Below, in pieces: positions 24,388 to 35,451 of a DNA stretch of 64,000 nt. The first letter of the stretch is position 1. Each line of letters begins with the position of its first letter. The stretch is from positions 110,764,153-110,828,152 of the forward strand of contig JASWHV010000003.1 of assembly GCA_030760725.1 (NCBI GenBank), given 5' to 3'. The translations under genes and the position numbers were made by a program. The notes below the pieces were generated by a model. The model saw only the letters and a program-made list of their open reading frames with translations, searched no databases and had not been told where the DNA came from. This stretch comes from Neostapfia colusana (lineage: Eukaryota; Streptophyta; Magnoliopsida; Poales; Poaceae).

Positions 24388-24979
24388 CAGTCTCTATGTC
24401 CCGTGGGGCATAACGGGATAGTTGAGTAAATTTAGTGAGGTATTCCCTCACCGTCATGTTTCCCTGCTGCAGTCCCAAAAACTCCTTCCTCTTGTTTTTG
24501 AGTTCACCTCTTGGGATGTAATGGTTGCGGAAGCTACAAGTGATGTTCTTAGGGTCATGATGGGCAGCCACATAGGCGGTCCACCAATCAGCAGCAGGTC
24601 CATGCAATTGATGAGAGGCAAACAGCACCCTCTCATACCCTTGGCACTGTATGATCCTCATCTTGCTCATAATGGTCTTAAGCCAATCATCTGCCTCCAG
24701 AGGTTCAGCAGCACTTGCAAACTTTGGAGGTTGAGTTCCTAGAAACTCACTCAACCTTGGTTGGCGTGGTGCAGCTTGTGAAGGTGGAACTTGATGCAAG
24801 TTGGCCACCACTTGAGTCATGTTCTGGATGAGCTGATTCTGATTCTCCAGCATTTGGTGGAGGGGATCAACTCCTTCACGGCGACCACCCCGGTCCTGGC
24901 CTCCAGAAAGATGAGGGTTACAGGCCTCATCGTTGTTGTTGGCTGGGTTGGCAGCACGTCCTTTTCCTCTTCCGGCCAT
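24245..24979 (-). pseudogene. gag: Gy-B1 gag N-terminal part (frameshifted)
   Basis: 244 codons. It starts MAGRGKGRAANPAN, exactly as in Gy-B2, and the ATG directly follows CTGCCAG. The capsid region includes LEADDWLKT and GPAADWWTAYV. Compared with Gy-B2, 15 bp are missing after NIT, removing the start of the conserved WxxF segment without breaking frame. About 180 codons further on, one extra T in a T run near 24300 shifts the frame; the last residues here (after SFQK) are out of frame, and the true continuation lies in 22336-24387. Confidence 0.9.
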
Positions 24980-25249
24980 CTGGCAGAATCAACCAATGTT
25001 AATTTGAAAGCATTTAGTATCATCTTACTACTTTCACTTATTTGTACTTTGAAGTGTTGAGGCTTTGTCATACTTTTCTGAGGGTTCATGTGGGTTCACA
25101 CACCAAAGCAAAACAATCTAAAGACGAGGCTGTGGACAATTGCTCATGGCTTCCACAACTCACGTCACACACTAAGCGTTAACACCCCATTAACTTAACG
25201 TAACTACTCGACTATTCGACATCTTGCTAACTAAGGGAAGGACTCTACA

Positions 25250-25942
25250 CTACTCGTTCTCTTGAGCTGGCTCCTCGGGATCTTCCTCATCATTTCGGCT
25301 GCCTTCTGACTCTGCTTTGGGTGGGGAGGCTGCTGGTGGAGAAGTGCGACGACGCCTGATCGCTCGGCGATCTAGGAAGTCAGGAGTCCATGTATCATTC
25401 ACGGTGACACACAGTTCATTCCCATCTCCTCTTTCTCTCGCCCTCAAGCAGGCTCGCAGCAGTACCTCCGTTTCCTTTAGGGTGTCCCGAACATCCTGAA
25501 GCTCTTGCTGACACTCCTGCAGTCGAGTGCTGAGCATAGCAGCATCCTCCAAGCACAAGTCCATGTGCTCATGGAAAGTCCCTTGCTGCACTGGCGGGTA
25601 CTTGTACTCCGTGGTACCACTCTCACGCTGGAGGACATACATGTACTCAGTCCTGTCCAGGTGGCGACGATAGATGTGACTCTGGCAGGTGATGGCCTCC
25701 CAGGTGACATCCTTCTCCGCATCGACCTGTGTCGCTCTACAAGCTGGAGAGTGGTGGATCTTAAGCAGCTGATTTTCATGTATAATCCTCATTTCTGAAC
25801 TCCATTCTTCCCTCTTCTCACGGATGGTCCTGGTGGAGTTATAGTGAATGATTAGCTTGCCCGTGTTGCCGGCGGCTTCGAGCATACGTCGAAGACGGCG
25901 CAACAAGCCTCCTACTGCCAATCCGTAGGAAAGGTACGTCAC
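25250..25942 (-). CDS. Gy-B1 ORF0: extra coiled-coil protein upstream of gag
   Basis: 230 codons on the gag strand, between primer site and gag. The first codon used here is GTG. The frame stays open upstream to about 26045, and an ATG at 26026-26028, placed right after TTTTGTTTTAG, reads toward this frame and would join it if one base were gained or lost near 25985; I think that ATG is the ancestral start. Basic N-terminus (LLRRLRRM), a likely coiled coil at about 130-170 (LEDAAMLSTRLQECQQELQ and onward), an Arg-rich RRAIRRRR patch, and an acidic tail ending EEPAQENE. No known domain recognised. It has the same place and layout as the Gy-A ORF0 but no clear residue identity by eye. Confidence 0.65.
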   Translation of the reverse strand: MTYLSYGLAVGGLLRRLRRMLEAAGNTGKLIIHYNSTRTIREKREEWSSEMRIIHENQLLKIHHSPACRATQVDAEKDVTWEAITCQSHIYRRHLDRTEYMYVLQRESGTTEYKYPPVQQGTFHEHMDLCLEDAAMLSTRLQECQQELQDVRDTLKETEVLLRACLRARERGDGNELCVTVNDTWTPDFLDRRAIRRRRTSPPAASPPKAESEGSRNDEEDPEEPAQENE

Positions 25943-26228
25943 CGGACGGCTCTCCTCTCTTTGGGCAAGGGCAACTACGGGAACTCTCCCTCCTGTGGAC
26001 TTGCGAGCGGGCGAATCATGCGAACCATCTAAAACAAAAAGAATTTAAACTTGGGTTAGATAAACTCTTAAACAAAAATCCTATTTTGAATGAAAATTGG
26101 GGTAAGATGAAGAAAGTAACTCATTAAATAACACTTTTCAACACACACCTTGTAAAAATAGTTTTAATAAAATAAGGCCCTTAAATACGTCCATTTCTAC
26201 CTAGGTCCACGTTCCTACGGGCAACCTT
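25943..26228 (-). other. Gy-B1 leader
   Basis: A short leader between primer site and ORF0, much shorter than in Gy-A. It contains the splice-acceptor-like site at about 26029-26040 and the probable ancestral ORF0 start. Confidence 0.55.
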
Positions 26229-26241
26229 GGCTCTGATACCA
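26229..26241 (-). other. Gy-B1 primer binding site (initiator Met tRNA)
   Basis: The minus strand reads TGGTATCAGAGCC, 5 bp after the end of the 5' LTR. Confidence 0.93.
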
Positions 26242-26246
26242 CTTCT

Positions 26247-29200
26247 TGTCACACCCGGTTTTTCCGAAGAACAACCGAGTGAATATCACATGTATGCCAG
26301 GATCATTTTCTCATACATGTGATGACAAATAGTGAAGCATCATTTATTACAAGCCAGGTGTCGAATATAAATAAGTCTTACATAGCAAATGTCTCGTTGG
26401 ACAATAAAAAGTTCATCACAAGTAAATAAACTAGCCGCGGAATATTATTCTTGAGGGCTTCGTCACAGGCGTTGCCCGGGGGACTTCATGAACCTAGAAA
26501 CCTTCTTCGGGTCCAAAGTCTTGATCATTATACACCACCTCATTATCTTGACCTGAGCAGCAATATAAACCAACAAATATGCAAGGTTGAGTACCAATGG
26601 TACTCAGCAAGTGTGGGAAAATTATATCATGCATGGCTTAGAACAAGGAGAGGTTGAACTCATGGTTAAAGCACTACGCAATTAATACCTATCACCTTAG
26701 CTTATTAAGCACCTACATTACTACACAGGTGAAATGGTCCCAATCTCCCATCCCATCATCATAATCCAATAACCATAACATCATTTCCAATGTTAAGCTC
26801 CCCGCTTAACATCCACAACTTCCAAGGCCATCATCCTCTAATCATGAATAAGTCCAAGCCACTCTTGACCGTGAGCACGGCTGTCATGACAGTTTTTGAC
26901 TCTGCAGAGTTTGCACCACTGTACCCACATGTAGTGATTTCATCCCCCGTTGCCGGGTGGACTAAAAGAACCTCCATTATGCCAGTGGCTTCGAACCACA
27001 TTCACACTTCCCAGGTGTGTAGCCAGGAGATCACTACGAAGCCTTTACAAAGGGATTCCCGACGAGCGTGGGCCCACTGAGGTTTCACCCCTAGCAGCAT
27101 ACAAGAGGCTCCAACCCCGCTGCAGTGGCCCCCTCTTGAGCCTTGCGGTTCATATGGTAGTCCAGCTGACACCTACTCCCCGCACCATCCAACACACCCA
27201 TACTACGCCGGGGATACACCTAATTAATTGGCCAGGCTGCCCCCTCTCAGCATGTGGTTGGCACGGTAAAGCCATGTTACATGCTCCATGAACCGGTCCT
27301 TAGGATCCAGGCAAGTACTAAACACAAACCCGAGTCTCGTGCACCCGACACACAACCAAAACATCCAACTTGCCTTGATCCCTACCTCTACATAACTCAC
27401 AATATCTCATTCAAGAGTATGGTAAAATAAACTGATGATCTCATGTCCCAAATATCCCATTCTAAGCATGGCTAAGCATATGCATAATAATAAATGACAT
27501 GATAGAATAAATCCCAACCCAAGCTACAAGGAAACAAGGTAATGCAATTCTAGGGAAACTTCCTAGCATGGGTTTCATATTTCAATTGACAATGCAAATA
27601 ATTCTAGCTACACATCCTAGCATAGGATCAAAGTGGTCAAGGACACTTGCTTCCTTCATGCTGTTCTTGAAATGGGTAGTCCTGATCTTGGAAAGGAATA
27701 ACTTGCTCTTGAGCAGGTTCTACATCATACCATCACACATAGCAAAAGAAAAACAACAATCCATAAGACATAGTTCACACTTCCACTTCATACAAACCAC
27801 ACATTCATATTTATGAAAGTCATTCACCATTATATGTGTTGTGGTTACTCTATGTGTGTTGATTTGTGGCTTGCATGCACTTTTAATCATGTGTATATGA
27901 TTTCTACTTTTATGTTCACATTTATACTTACATACTATATATATGAGTTTCCAATTTAAATAAATTCCTTATATTCAATTACTACACCTTTTAGCTACCA
28001 AGTATGCATGAAAGGTATTTTCCTTCTCCATATGTGTCTTCAGAATTTCTACCAACCCTAAACTGAATTCTTTGGATTTTAGAACTCCATTTATCATTTA
28101 CTAGTTGCTATATTTTCAGATTATTTCCTATGCCTAAATGTGAACTTTATTATGAAAATAACAAGACACATCATCTAAACAGAATAGGTTCTGATCTAAA
28201 ATATTTACTAATATATTTTTGACCTTTTCCTCTGATGCAAACTATTTTACAATTATTTTCCCTATTTTCCAGAACTATTCTTTACTTAAAAATTTGTCCC
28301 TAAATGTGAATAATAAATTAAAGAGATTCATTTCAGCCCAAAATATATCTTTATCTCACTCCAAAGTTTTCTAAATACTGAGAAAGTTTTTAATTTAATT
28401 TTGACAATATGTTTGTCCCACTTTTTAAATTTTAAACACTAGTCACATATTCAATTTCCTAAATTAAATGTCAAACAGGGTTAAAAAGGTAAACTCACCC
28501 CACTACAGGGTCTATAATATTATTTTAAAATTTTTCAGGGGTCTAGCTATACATAACAGAGGAGTTTTTCCTAGTTTTTATTAAGTCCAGGGGCTAAAAC
28601 TGATTTTTAAATGAATTTACATGATTTTCTGAAGTTCCAGGGGCTAGATCAAAAGTTTCCGGGGCTAGCTCTTATTTCCCGAGAACCCCTGGGGGTAGCA
28701 CGTAAGATTTCCAGTCTTTATAACGCGGGGCTGACGTGGACCGTCCGATTTAAAACAAACGGCTGAGATTATAATGCCGAACCGGTACGCGGGGATTTAA
28801 TGTCTACCGTGCGATTTAAAATATACGACGCACAAGCGGCCACGTCGCTCTGATCGAGCGCGGGCGGTGCTGCCGGCGGCGCACGGCGGCGGGAGGCGGC
28901 GATCTCGCCGGAGAGTTTCGGATCTTCGGGAATTCTTCCTAGAACTGTGATTTTATGGCATAGATCGGTGGAGGGGAGGTCGGGGATCTCACCACGGGGG
29001 TTTTCTTGAGCTCGGAGGTCCTGGAAGGCGGTCGGCGACGAGGTCCGAACTGAAACCACAGCGAGGCTCGTCGGCGCTGTGTTTGAACCGCAAGTCACCG
29101 AGTTTTCTGCACCTGCAGGGTTCCCCGGAGGCGGTGGATCAAGACCAGCGAGTTAGATCGGAATTTCCGAGCTTAGATCGGCTAGAATTCGCCGGAGAAG

Positions 29201-29675
29201 GCTTGGGTTCTCACCAGAGTAAAAATGGCGGATCGCGTGGTAAAAACAGAACGAGGTCGGGGTTTTTATTGACGGGGGAGGGCGGCGGGGTGGTTTAGAT
29301 CGAGTTTGCATCGCCTACGAACGGAATTCGGCGGGGACGCACAGGAATCCGGGTCGGTTTTGATCCGGGGTGAGAGAATCCCGGCGCGGGCGCGAGGTAG
29401 AAGAAGAGCTGGCGGGCCCCGCCTGTCAGTGGGAGGAAGGGGCGCGCGCGGCCGCGGGCTGGCGCGGGTGCTGGGTGGGCCGGCTGGTGGGTTTCGGCCC
29501 ACTGGCCGGTTTTTTTCTGTTTTCCTTTTTCTTTTTCTGTTTCGTTTCTGTTTTGAATTTAAATTGAATTCCAGTTTGAATTTGAATTTTTGCAAAACAT
29601 GCAATACGTCCAAAAATTTTTAAATTCCCCTCTTAACATGATTTAGGGTCTTAACAAGATTTTTGGGGTGTTACA
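26247..29675 (-). repeat. Gy-B1 5' LTR
   Basis: 3429 bp, about 98-99% like the 3' LTR by eye. The main length difference is a short G/C-rich gain near 28875. No gene. The TATA position is altered (see 29263-29271). Confidence 0.94.
29263..29271 (-). promoter_or_regulatory. Gy-B1 5' LTR TATA position, mutated
   Basis: The minus strand reads CAATAAAAA where the 3' LTR has CTATAAAAA. This is the promoter copy that would drive the element, so a weakened core promoter is likely. Confidence 0.5.
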
Positions 29676-29680
29676 GACCG

Positions 29681-30700
29681 TTGCCTTGCGACTCGAACAG
29701 ACACTAAGGGCAAAGGATACTCCGTGCCGTGTAGTTGCATTTCCTCTGCTCGAAGGCTCCATTACGGGTTATGGTCTTCTGCTAAGCTACGGGGTCTGGA
29801 AAATTCAGTGTATTGACATCCGGACCCCGGTTAACATCCTTCCTAGGGCGGTGTGCCATCCGGGCCCCCCGCACTCTGGGTGCTGCTCCTACAGGAGCAG
29901 GGCGCACCTGCTTAGGACGCAGGCCCAGTCTAAGCAGGCTACACACCCTAGACCTCCTACTGACCAGACACTCTGAAGAGGGGAGGCGTCCCTCCGGCAC
30001 TACTGGACCCTGGCTGGAAAGTAGCCAGGGGGTCCAGAGGTAATACAGGTGCCTCGAGCGTTTCCTCCTTGTAGCAGGAATTTAGCCAAGGGCGAGGCAG
30101 ATAAATGAAATTACATGCACGTCGAGGGGCATGCAATAATATACGCAAGCTTGAAGGGGAAGCTGTATTGGTAAGGGAGCGCAAAGGTCCAGAATGACTT
30201 AGCTGGTGCGAGCAGTACTTTGCTAATTTCCCAAGCTTGCTCCTCCATCACTTAGCGGCGTAAGTGCCCAGGGCGTCCGGGCAGCATGGGTATCTCTCTT
30301 TCTGGGCCCCTGACAACATGGGGACCCTAGGGGAGTTTGGCCCTTGTCTTCAGCTTGTCGTAGCCAGCACTCTGAATTTTCTGCTCATTGCTGGAGCGGT
30401 CCGATGCCTTGCCCTCGTGATTTACTGGGATGGCCCCCTGGTAAGTGTGGTCACCTGGTGGGGGGGCGCACCTACCAAGTAACTGGATGAAGCTGGGTGT
30501 TAGCATCGGGCCTCCCGGGGGGTCCGAGTCATTGTGGACCTATTGAGACGACCCATGGCTTGGGCGACGTGGTCACGCAGGACACGATTGATGCTTTTGT
30601 CTAGGGGCATGTGCCACCTAGCTCCCCAACACTGCTAAGCCGTCATGCCTCTAACGATCATGAGGGTAGGGCGACTTGCAGCGTCTGCACCGGTGTGTGG
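29681..30700. other. Target DNA, no recognisable gene
   Basis: GC-moderate sequence continuing 1-1771 and 16998-17057 across the insertions. It should hold the integrase core and 3' end of the Tat remnant if that element continued leftward on the minus strand, but I cannot recognise these. The local frames are short and unconvincing. Confidence 0.4.
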
Positions 30701-30719
30701 ATCTGCTTGGCACGGAACT

Positions 30720-31010
30720 GTTATGCCTTGCATCTCTTGACCAGCTCAACGGCATCCAAGGGGGCTATCGGCCAGTAAAACCCGTGCCGGAAGGCTTCAC
30801 CGGGCAGCGTGTGGAACAAAACGGTTCCCACACTCGCCTTCATGGATCTCTGCGAATATCTCGCAGCCCTCCTCCCGGGTAATGCACTGCAATAAATCGC
30901 TGTCAGTGCCACATTGGTAGAGATCTCCGTCTACCAGTATGTATCTTCTAGCCATACAAATGATCGGTTCAGCGGATACACGTTCATTAGGAAGGATATT
31001 GTCTTTCAAG
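30720..31010 (-). pseudogene. pol: Tat-lineage integrase N-terminus remnant
   Basis: The minus strand gives ARRYILVDGDLYQCGTDSDL and CITREEGCEIFAEIHEGECG, then in a second frame GEAFRHGFYWPIAPLDAVEL followed by VKRCKA. This is the module preceding the integrase zinc finger in Tat-type grass elements (usual pattern ARRYVLVDGELYRRG ... HGGECG ... FRHGFYWP ... RRCxxC). At least one frameshift separates the halves. Confidence 0.75.
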
Positions 31011-31399
31011 AAGGTCCAGACCTCCGTGATCCCTGCATCAGACCTACTTGAGCTCTTCGGATCTTGGGCGTCGGGTCACACGGAGCCCCCGGTGACGCAT
31101 ATGATCCTTGGCGGGAGCCATGGTTGCAGGGCCGCCAGAATTGCCAGCTTCGAGGTGCTGGGCTCGCCCCCTTTCACCTGGTTCGGCAGGCCAGACTGTA
31201 TTGCGCAGTAGCTTCCTTTCAAAGGTGCCTTCAGGGACCGGAGTCCATGCAGAGGCTTTTATTGAAAGGTTGTCTACTACCACGTGTTGGCGCAGGGGAC
31301 ATGGCGCTACTCCAAAGCATGAAATCCCTTTTCTAAAGTAGGCAGCTGGCTGTGGATCGGTGTAGAAATACCCTCACTTGCCCTGTTTGATGGTGAGTT

Positions 31400-31700
31400 G
31401 GGAGTCTACTTTTAGCTAGCTTCTGCCGTATTTCTAGAGAAAGGGCAATACTTAAGCTAAATATGAGGGATTCATACTTTGCCATGCTATTGGTAGCCTT
31501 GGAGTCAAGATGACCATGTACATGGTCTGCTCTCCTAACTGCGAGGTGAGCAGGACCCCCACTTTGGCACCTCGCTCGCGCGAGGGAAGTCGCAGCAGAG
31601 TGTCTAGAGGGGTCCGGTGAAAACCAGGGCACTGGTTTCGGGCCACCGTCGTTTTGACTCCCTAGACGGTTTGGAGATGGAACCAATACCACCTCAAATA
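31400..31700 (-). pseudogene. pol: Tat-lineage RNase H remnant
   Basis: Two overlapping minus-strand frames carry GAKVGVLLTSQLGEQTMYMV and KATNSMAKYESLIFSLSIAL, matching the usual Tat pattern (AGVVLTSPxGE ... ATNNxAEYEGLLAGL). In the second motif the Glu pair has become Lys/Glu-Ser, so active-site residues are lost in addition to the frame break. Confidence 0.65.
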
Positions 31701-32207
31701 TGTAGGTTTAGTGTGTAGGACAGCTCCGAACACACCATTTATAACTACTATGCATGAGCCAATATAGGCTGTAATGGGGCACAAAGGTCAGGACTCATTT
31801 TTTTCTTATTTGTGGCTTCCTTCAGGCAATTGGGGGCTACAGACCGTGCAAGAATGCAGCGGTTCATCCCGGATACCGAGAGTGCCTGGACCCTTCCGGT
31901 ACTTTAGCTGTTCTAAGCTCTGTCCCTGTTCCCTATGTTACCCTAGAAGAAAGAGAAAAAGAAAAAAAGTCTACCACTACTTGGGAGCAGATTTACAGAG
32001 GTGTCCTATGGCCTGTGGCAGGGTAGAGGTCCCTACCCTTTACAGCAAGTCGGACGCACCTGGGAGACATGCTCGTGCTGGTCGGGTGTTAGGCTTGACA
32101 CTTCTCCTTGAGAAAACTCCGTCTAGGCACTAGGTGGCCCTTCCCTGGGCCGCTTGCTCTTCTCGACAGAAGGGGGACCGCCTGGTCAGGTGTGGAGTGT
32201 CTTGCGC

Positions 32208-32440
32208 CACTCGCTGTGGTCGGAGCCGGAGTCCTCTTCCTGATCATAGAGGGTCTTTAACGCCCGCTTGGCGTCTTGGAATTCCATCTCCTGGTCGTCG
32301 CCGTCCTTCAGACCAGCCTTCTGTTTGCCCTCCCGCTGGAAAGAGGGCGCACCGTCCTGACGTTGCTGCCGGAGCTCTCAGAAGCACTCTGCTAGCCTCT
32401 GGATCTCACGGCATTCACTGGCACAGTGCCAGTTATGTCG
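32208..32440 (-). pseudogene. gag: Tat-lineage gag C-terminus remnant
   Basis: The minus strand reads SECREIQRLAECF, a stop, then QRQDGAPSFQREGKQK and EMEFQDAKRALKTLYD followed by an acidic Ser-rich end. The pattern (zinc-knuckle tail, xxECREIxKLAE, FQDAxRALKxIYG) is typical of Tat-lineage gag in grasses. One in-frame stop is seen. Upstream residues are no longer recognisable. Confidence 0.7.
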
Positions 32441-32732
32441 TGGACCGGTCACCACAGGGAACCATCATCGCTGCCAGACGGCTGGCATGGGCGCTTGTTG
32501 GTGCGTGGCCCCCGGCCCCCTGCAGCTGCTACTGCTACTGCAGTGTGAGACCTAGCCAGCGGCTTGTCCTTGCCGCCGATCTTCTTCTTTCTTGCCGCCC
32601 GAACTCTCCCTGGCGGACTCACCCCCCTTGCTGGGCAGTATTGTTAAGGAAACATCTTGTCGTCTTCTTGTCTCGATCGGCAGAGCAGGGGACAAAACAA
32701 AACAGGTTGCCACTGTTATGGCAATTCTGAAT

Positions 32733-34717
32733 TTGTCTTCAACGGCAATTTACATCCGTTGTATTATGTCATGGTGCATTGATAATGATTATGAAGATTA
32801 TGAACTAGACCACATCACACCTGAGCGAATCATGACTCTGGGACAGGCCATCAACCAGTTAATTCTTTGGCACCAACGCGATATCGTGTTGTTGGACGAT
32901 GAGCCGAGGTCTAGCCTCGTCTTCTTCACCGAAAGTCCAGGAAAATCCACTCCCGCTATGTCCTAGCAAGGATGATAGTAACCTTGCTAGTAAAGATAAC
33001 CAAGAACAACCAGTTGAACAATAGCTTGAAGTAGTACGAGAGCTAGCTGCTGGTAGTAAAGAGCAATGAGTTGAACAACAGGTTCAATAACAGGCCAATA
33101 TCCAACTTCCGACGACTACTCCTCGATCAGTGCCTGTGAAAGTTAGCTCATATGAAAATAAGGAACCTTCTAAAGAAGTGTCAAAATATTTGAAAAAAAT
33201 GAAGAAAAATATTACAAAATCTAATGCATATCGTGCTTCACATGAGCCAGCATTAGAAAATATTGAGGAGTGGGAAGAAGACGGTGTGAAATATACTCGG
33301 GAGACGGCTTTAGTTAAACTAGGAGTTCTGGTATACAAGGTTCAGGACGTTCCTCCTGAATATGAGAATGGGAAGCTTTCATGACATCGGCACAGCTTAG
33401 CAAACAACCTTTCACGCTCAAAAGAATACACGAGTTGTACATCACTGCCAGCACAAAATATGACATTTTTTACGTCACATTTCGTGTGCCAAAAGAAGCA
33501 TTCTGGAGCATTGGAGAAGATAAACGAGCCCTTCTCTTTGAAGATATGCGGAGCCTTTTCTATCGAGGTTGCTTGAAATCAACTTGCTACTCGCCTGGTG
33601 CTTGTAAGTGCCTCTAATATTTTGTATTTGCTTTTATTACTACATGCATACACATGTTATGAGATTATAATAATTTTAAACTTTTTCAATAGGATGCAAT
33701 ACATCGATAATGAAAAGCTGAAATCCAAGACAGGTATCATTGACCCTACAGTGATTGCAAAGTCGAATCTCAACTTTTAGGTGCCACGGGACTCAGAAAG
33801 TACAAGCATATGACAAAAAACAATTTGAAAAATCAATCACAATCCAAAAGAAGGATAAAAACACAAAGGTTGCAGCCTACATAGGACATGCCATGTTTAA
33901 CTTTATCAGAGATTGCAAGGACCTCGTAAAGGCTCTGTACCACTTCGAGTAAGTTTGACACATGGCATGAAAATAGCAATTATTGTTAATTTTTAACTTA
34001 ACACATGTGTTTTTACGTGTGCAGTAAATACTACATAATGATCTTCATCAAGCCAACACAGGGTTTGGCAATGGTCTTGGACTCAGTCGATTACTCACAA
34101 GATACTTACAAAAATTTCCTTAACATTTTGAGAACGTACAGTTATTCGATACTTTTAATATACACGCATATATATAGGTTGTCAAGTCTTATATGACATT
34201 CCTTGTATGGCAGCGCTTGGCGGTTTTACGCGAAACAACTTGGCGGTCAGAGACCTACTAATAAGGATGCATTGCAGATATTAACATATTATACTTGTCC
34301 CAAGCAGCCTTCTAGGAGCGTCTTATACGGGTATTATATATGCGAGCATCTTCGGACCGCCTGCGAATATAGAGTGAATCGTGGGGATGTAAGTTATCCT
34401 TAATGTCAATATTGTATTTTCTTACTTTTGAGTTTCATTTTCGTTGTAACTAGCGTATTTTAATACTATTATGTTTTATTGTCACCAACACATTCTAAAT
34501 CTTGTTGTGTGTTTCATTGCAGCACACGAATGTGGATGAAGAATGGCCGGTTTATAGAGATATGCTTGGTGGAGGAGCCGAGAGGATTGCGAGTGAAATG
34601 TGTCACTTCATGTGTCACAAAATTTTCCACCGAAAACGGCAGTTCTTCGATGACGTAGGTGTAGTAGCTGATGTGCCACAACTTTGCCAGTATACTGAGT
34701 ATCAATTTGATTTTTAG
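32733..34717 (+). pseudogene. CACTA-encoded Ulp1/C48 protease-like gene, inactive
   Basis: Exon pieces: an N-terminal region with TLGQAINQLILWHQRDIVLL (to 32966), a Lys/Glu-rich linker, 33130-33384 ending VPPEYENGK, then a frameshift near 33380 and 33381-33603. Later exons are about 33693-33948, 34025-34135, 34214-34388 and 34523-34717, each join except the first flanked by GT...AG and keeping frame; another shift is needed near 33780. The last exons show FIKPTQGLAMVLDSVDY (the Asp region), AWRFYAKQLGG and LYGYYICEHLR. In active members the latter is LCGYYVCE; the nucleophile Cys is Tyr here, and the usual HW dipeptide is YY. A protease-dead relic; its role in CACTA elements is unknown. Confidence 0.7.
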
Positions 34718-34879
34718 TGAAAAACATGTAAACTATGAATTGAGATGTATTGTACTTACATATATGTATATGAGATGACTTTTTTTGGTTATATTGTGTC
34801 GATCAGAATATATTGTTTCTACTATATGTGAATGTGCATATGAAATTGACCTGGAAATTAGAAATAACAGTATGTAGTA

Positions 34880-35450
34880 CCTAACAAACTGTCTGTGATA
34901 ATATAATTTCAAGACGGCTTATCATAGGTAACGAACCACCTTTGATAATACAGTTTCATATGCGGCTAATCGTATGTAAAGAACCGCCTACGATAATAGA
35001 GTTACACAGGCGGCTAGTCGTAGGTAGAACCACCTGCAATAATAGAGTTACACAGGTGGATAATCTTACGTTACAATCCGCCTATGATAAACATTCTTCA
35101 TAGGCAGACAGTAGTAGGTAAAGAACCACCTGCGATAATAGAGTTATCACAGGCAGATACTCTTTACATTACAAACTGCCTGTGATAAGGATTCTTCACA
35201 GGCAGCTAGTCGTAGGTATAAAACCGCTGCGATAATGGAGTTATCACAGGCGGATACTCTTACGTTACAAACCGCTTGTGATAAAGAGTCCTCACAGGTG
35301 GATTCATGCAGGTTAAGACCGCCTGTGATAACTTTTTTTCACATGCGTTTTAAGTTTCCGCCTGTGAAGATTGCTGATTATCACACGCTCTTCGTTTCAG
35401 ACGATTTTGAAAACCGCGTGTGATAATATGTTTAGAGCCGCCTGAGATGA
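34880..35450. repeat. CACTA subterminal repeat array
   Basis: More than ten copies of a 13-14 bp motif (ACCGCCTGTGATAA and its complement TTATCACAGGCGG, with variants) in both orientations, spaced about 30-60 bp. Such arrays near CACTA ends bind the element-encoded protein (TNPA in En/Spm). Confidence 0.8.
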
Positions 35451-35451
35451 A

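Larger units (their letters stand above)
17058..29675 (-). mobile_element. Gy-B1: complete Ty3/gypsy chromovirus (Tekay/Del-like)
   Basis: 12.6 kb on the minus strand: 5' LTR 26247-29675, primer site 26229-26241, ORF0, gag-pol with chromodomain, purine tract 20484-20500, 3' LTR 17058-20478. The flanks gacca (17053-17057) and gaccg (29676-29680) form a target-site duplication with one transition. The two LTRs differ at about 15 places over the first kilobase by eye, so it is younger than Gy-A. Coding damage is light: one frameshift and one nonsense codon seen, plus a 15-bp in-frame loss in gag. A second copy of the family (Gy-B2) lies at the right edge. Confidence 0.94.
29681..32600 (-). mobile_element. 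Degenerate Tat-lineage gypsy remnant (RIRE2/Grande-like)
   Basis: Three protein remnants in the right order on the minus strand: gag tail (about 32208-32440), RNase H (about 31400-31700) and integrase N-terminus (30720-31010). The space between gag and RNase H is about 0.5 kb instead of more than 2 kb, so protease and most of RT are deleted. All frames are broken. Assignment rests on remembered Tat-type motifs. Both ends are uncertain; on the right it abuts CACTA sequence. Confidence 0.65.

Noticed and set aside
34880..35450. CRISPR-like repeat array
   Set aside because: Repeats occur in both orientations with irregular spacing in plant DNA next to a CACTA end; they are subterminal transposon repeats.
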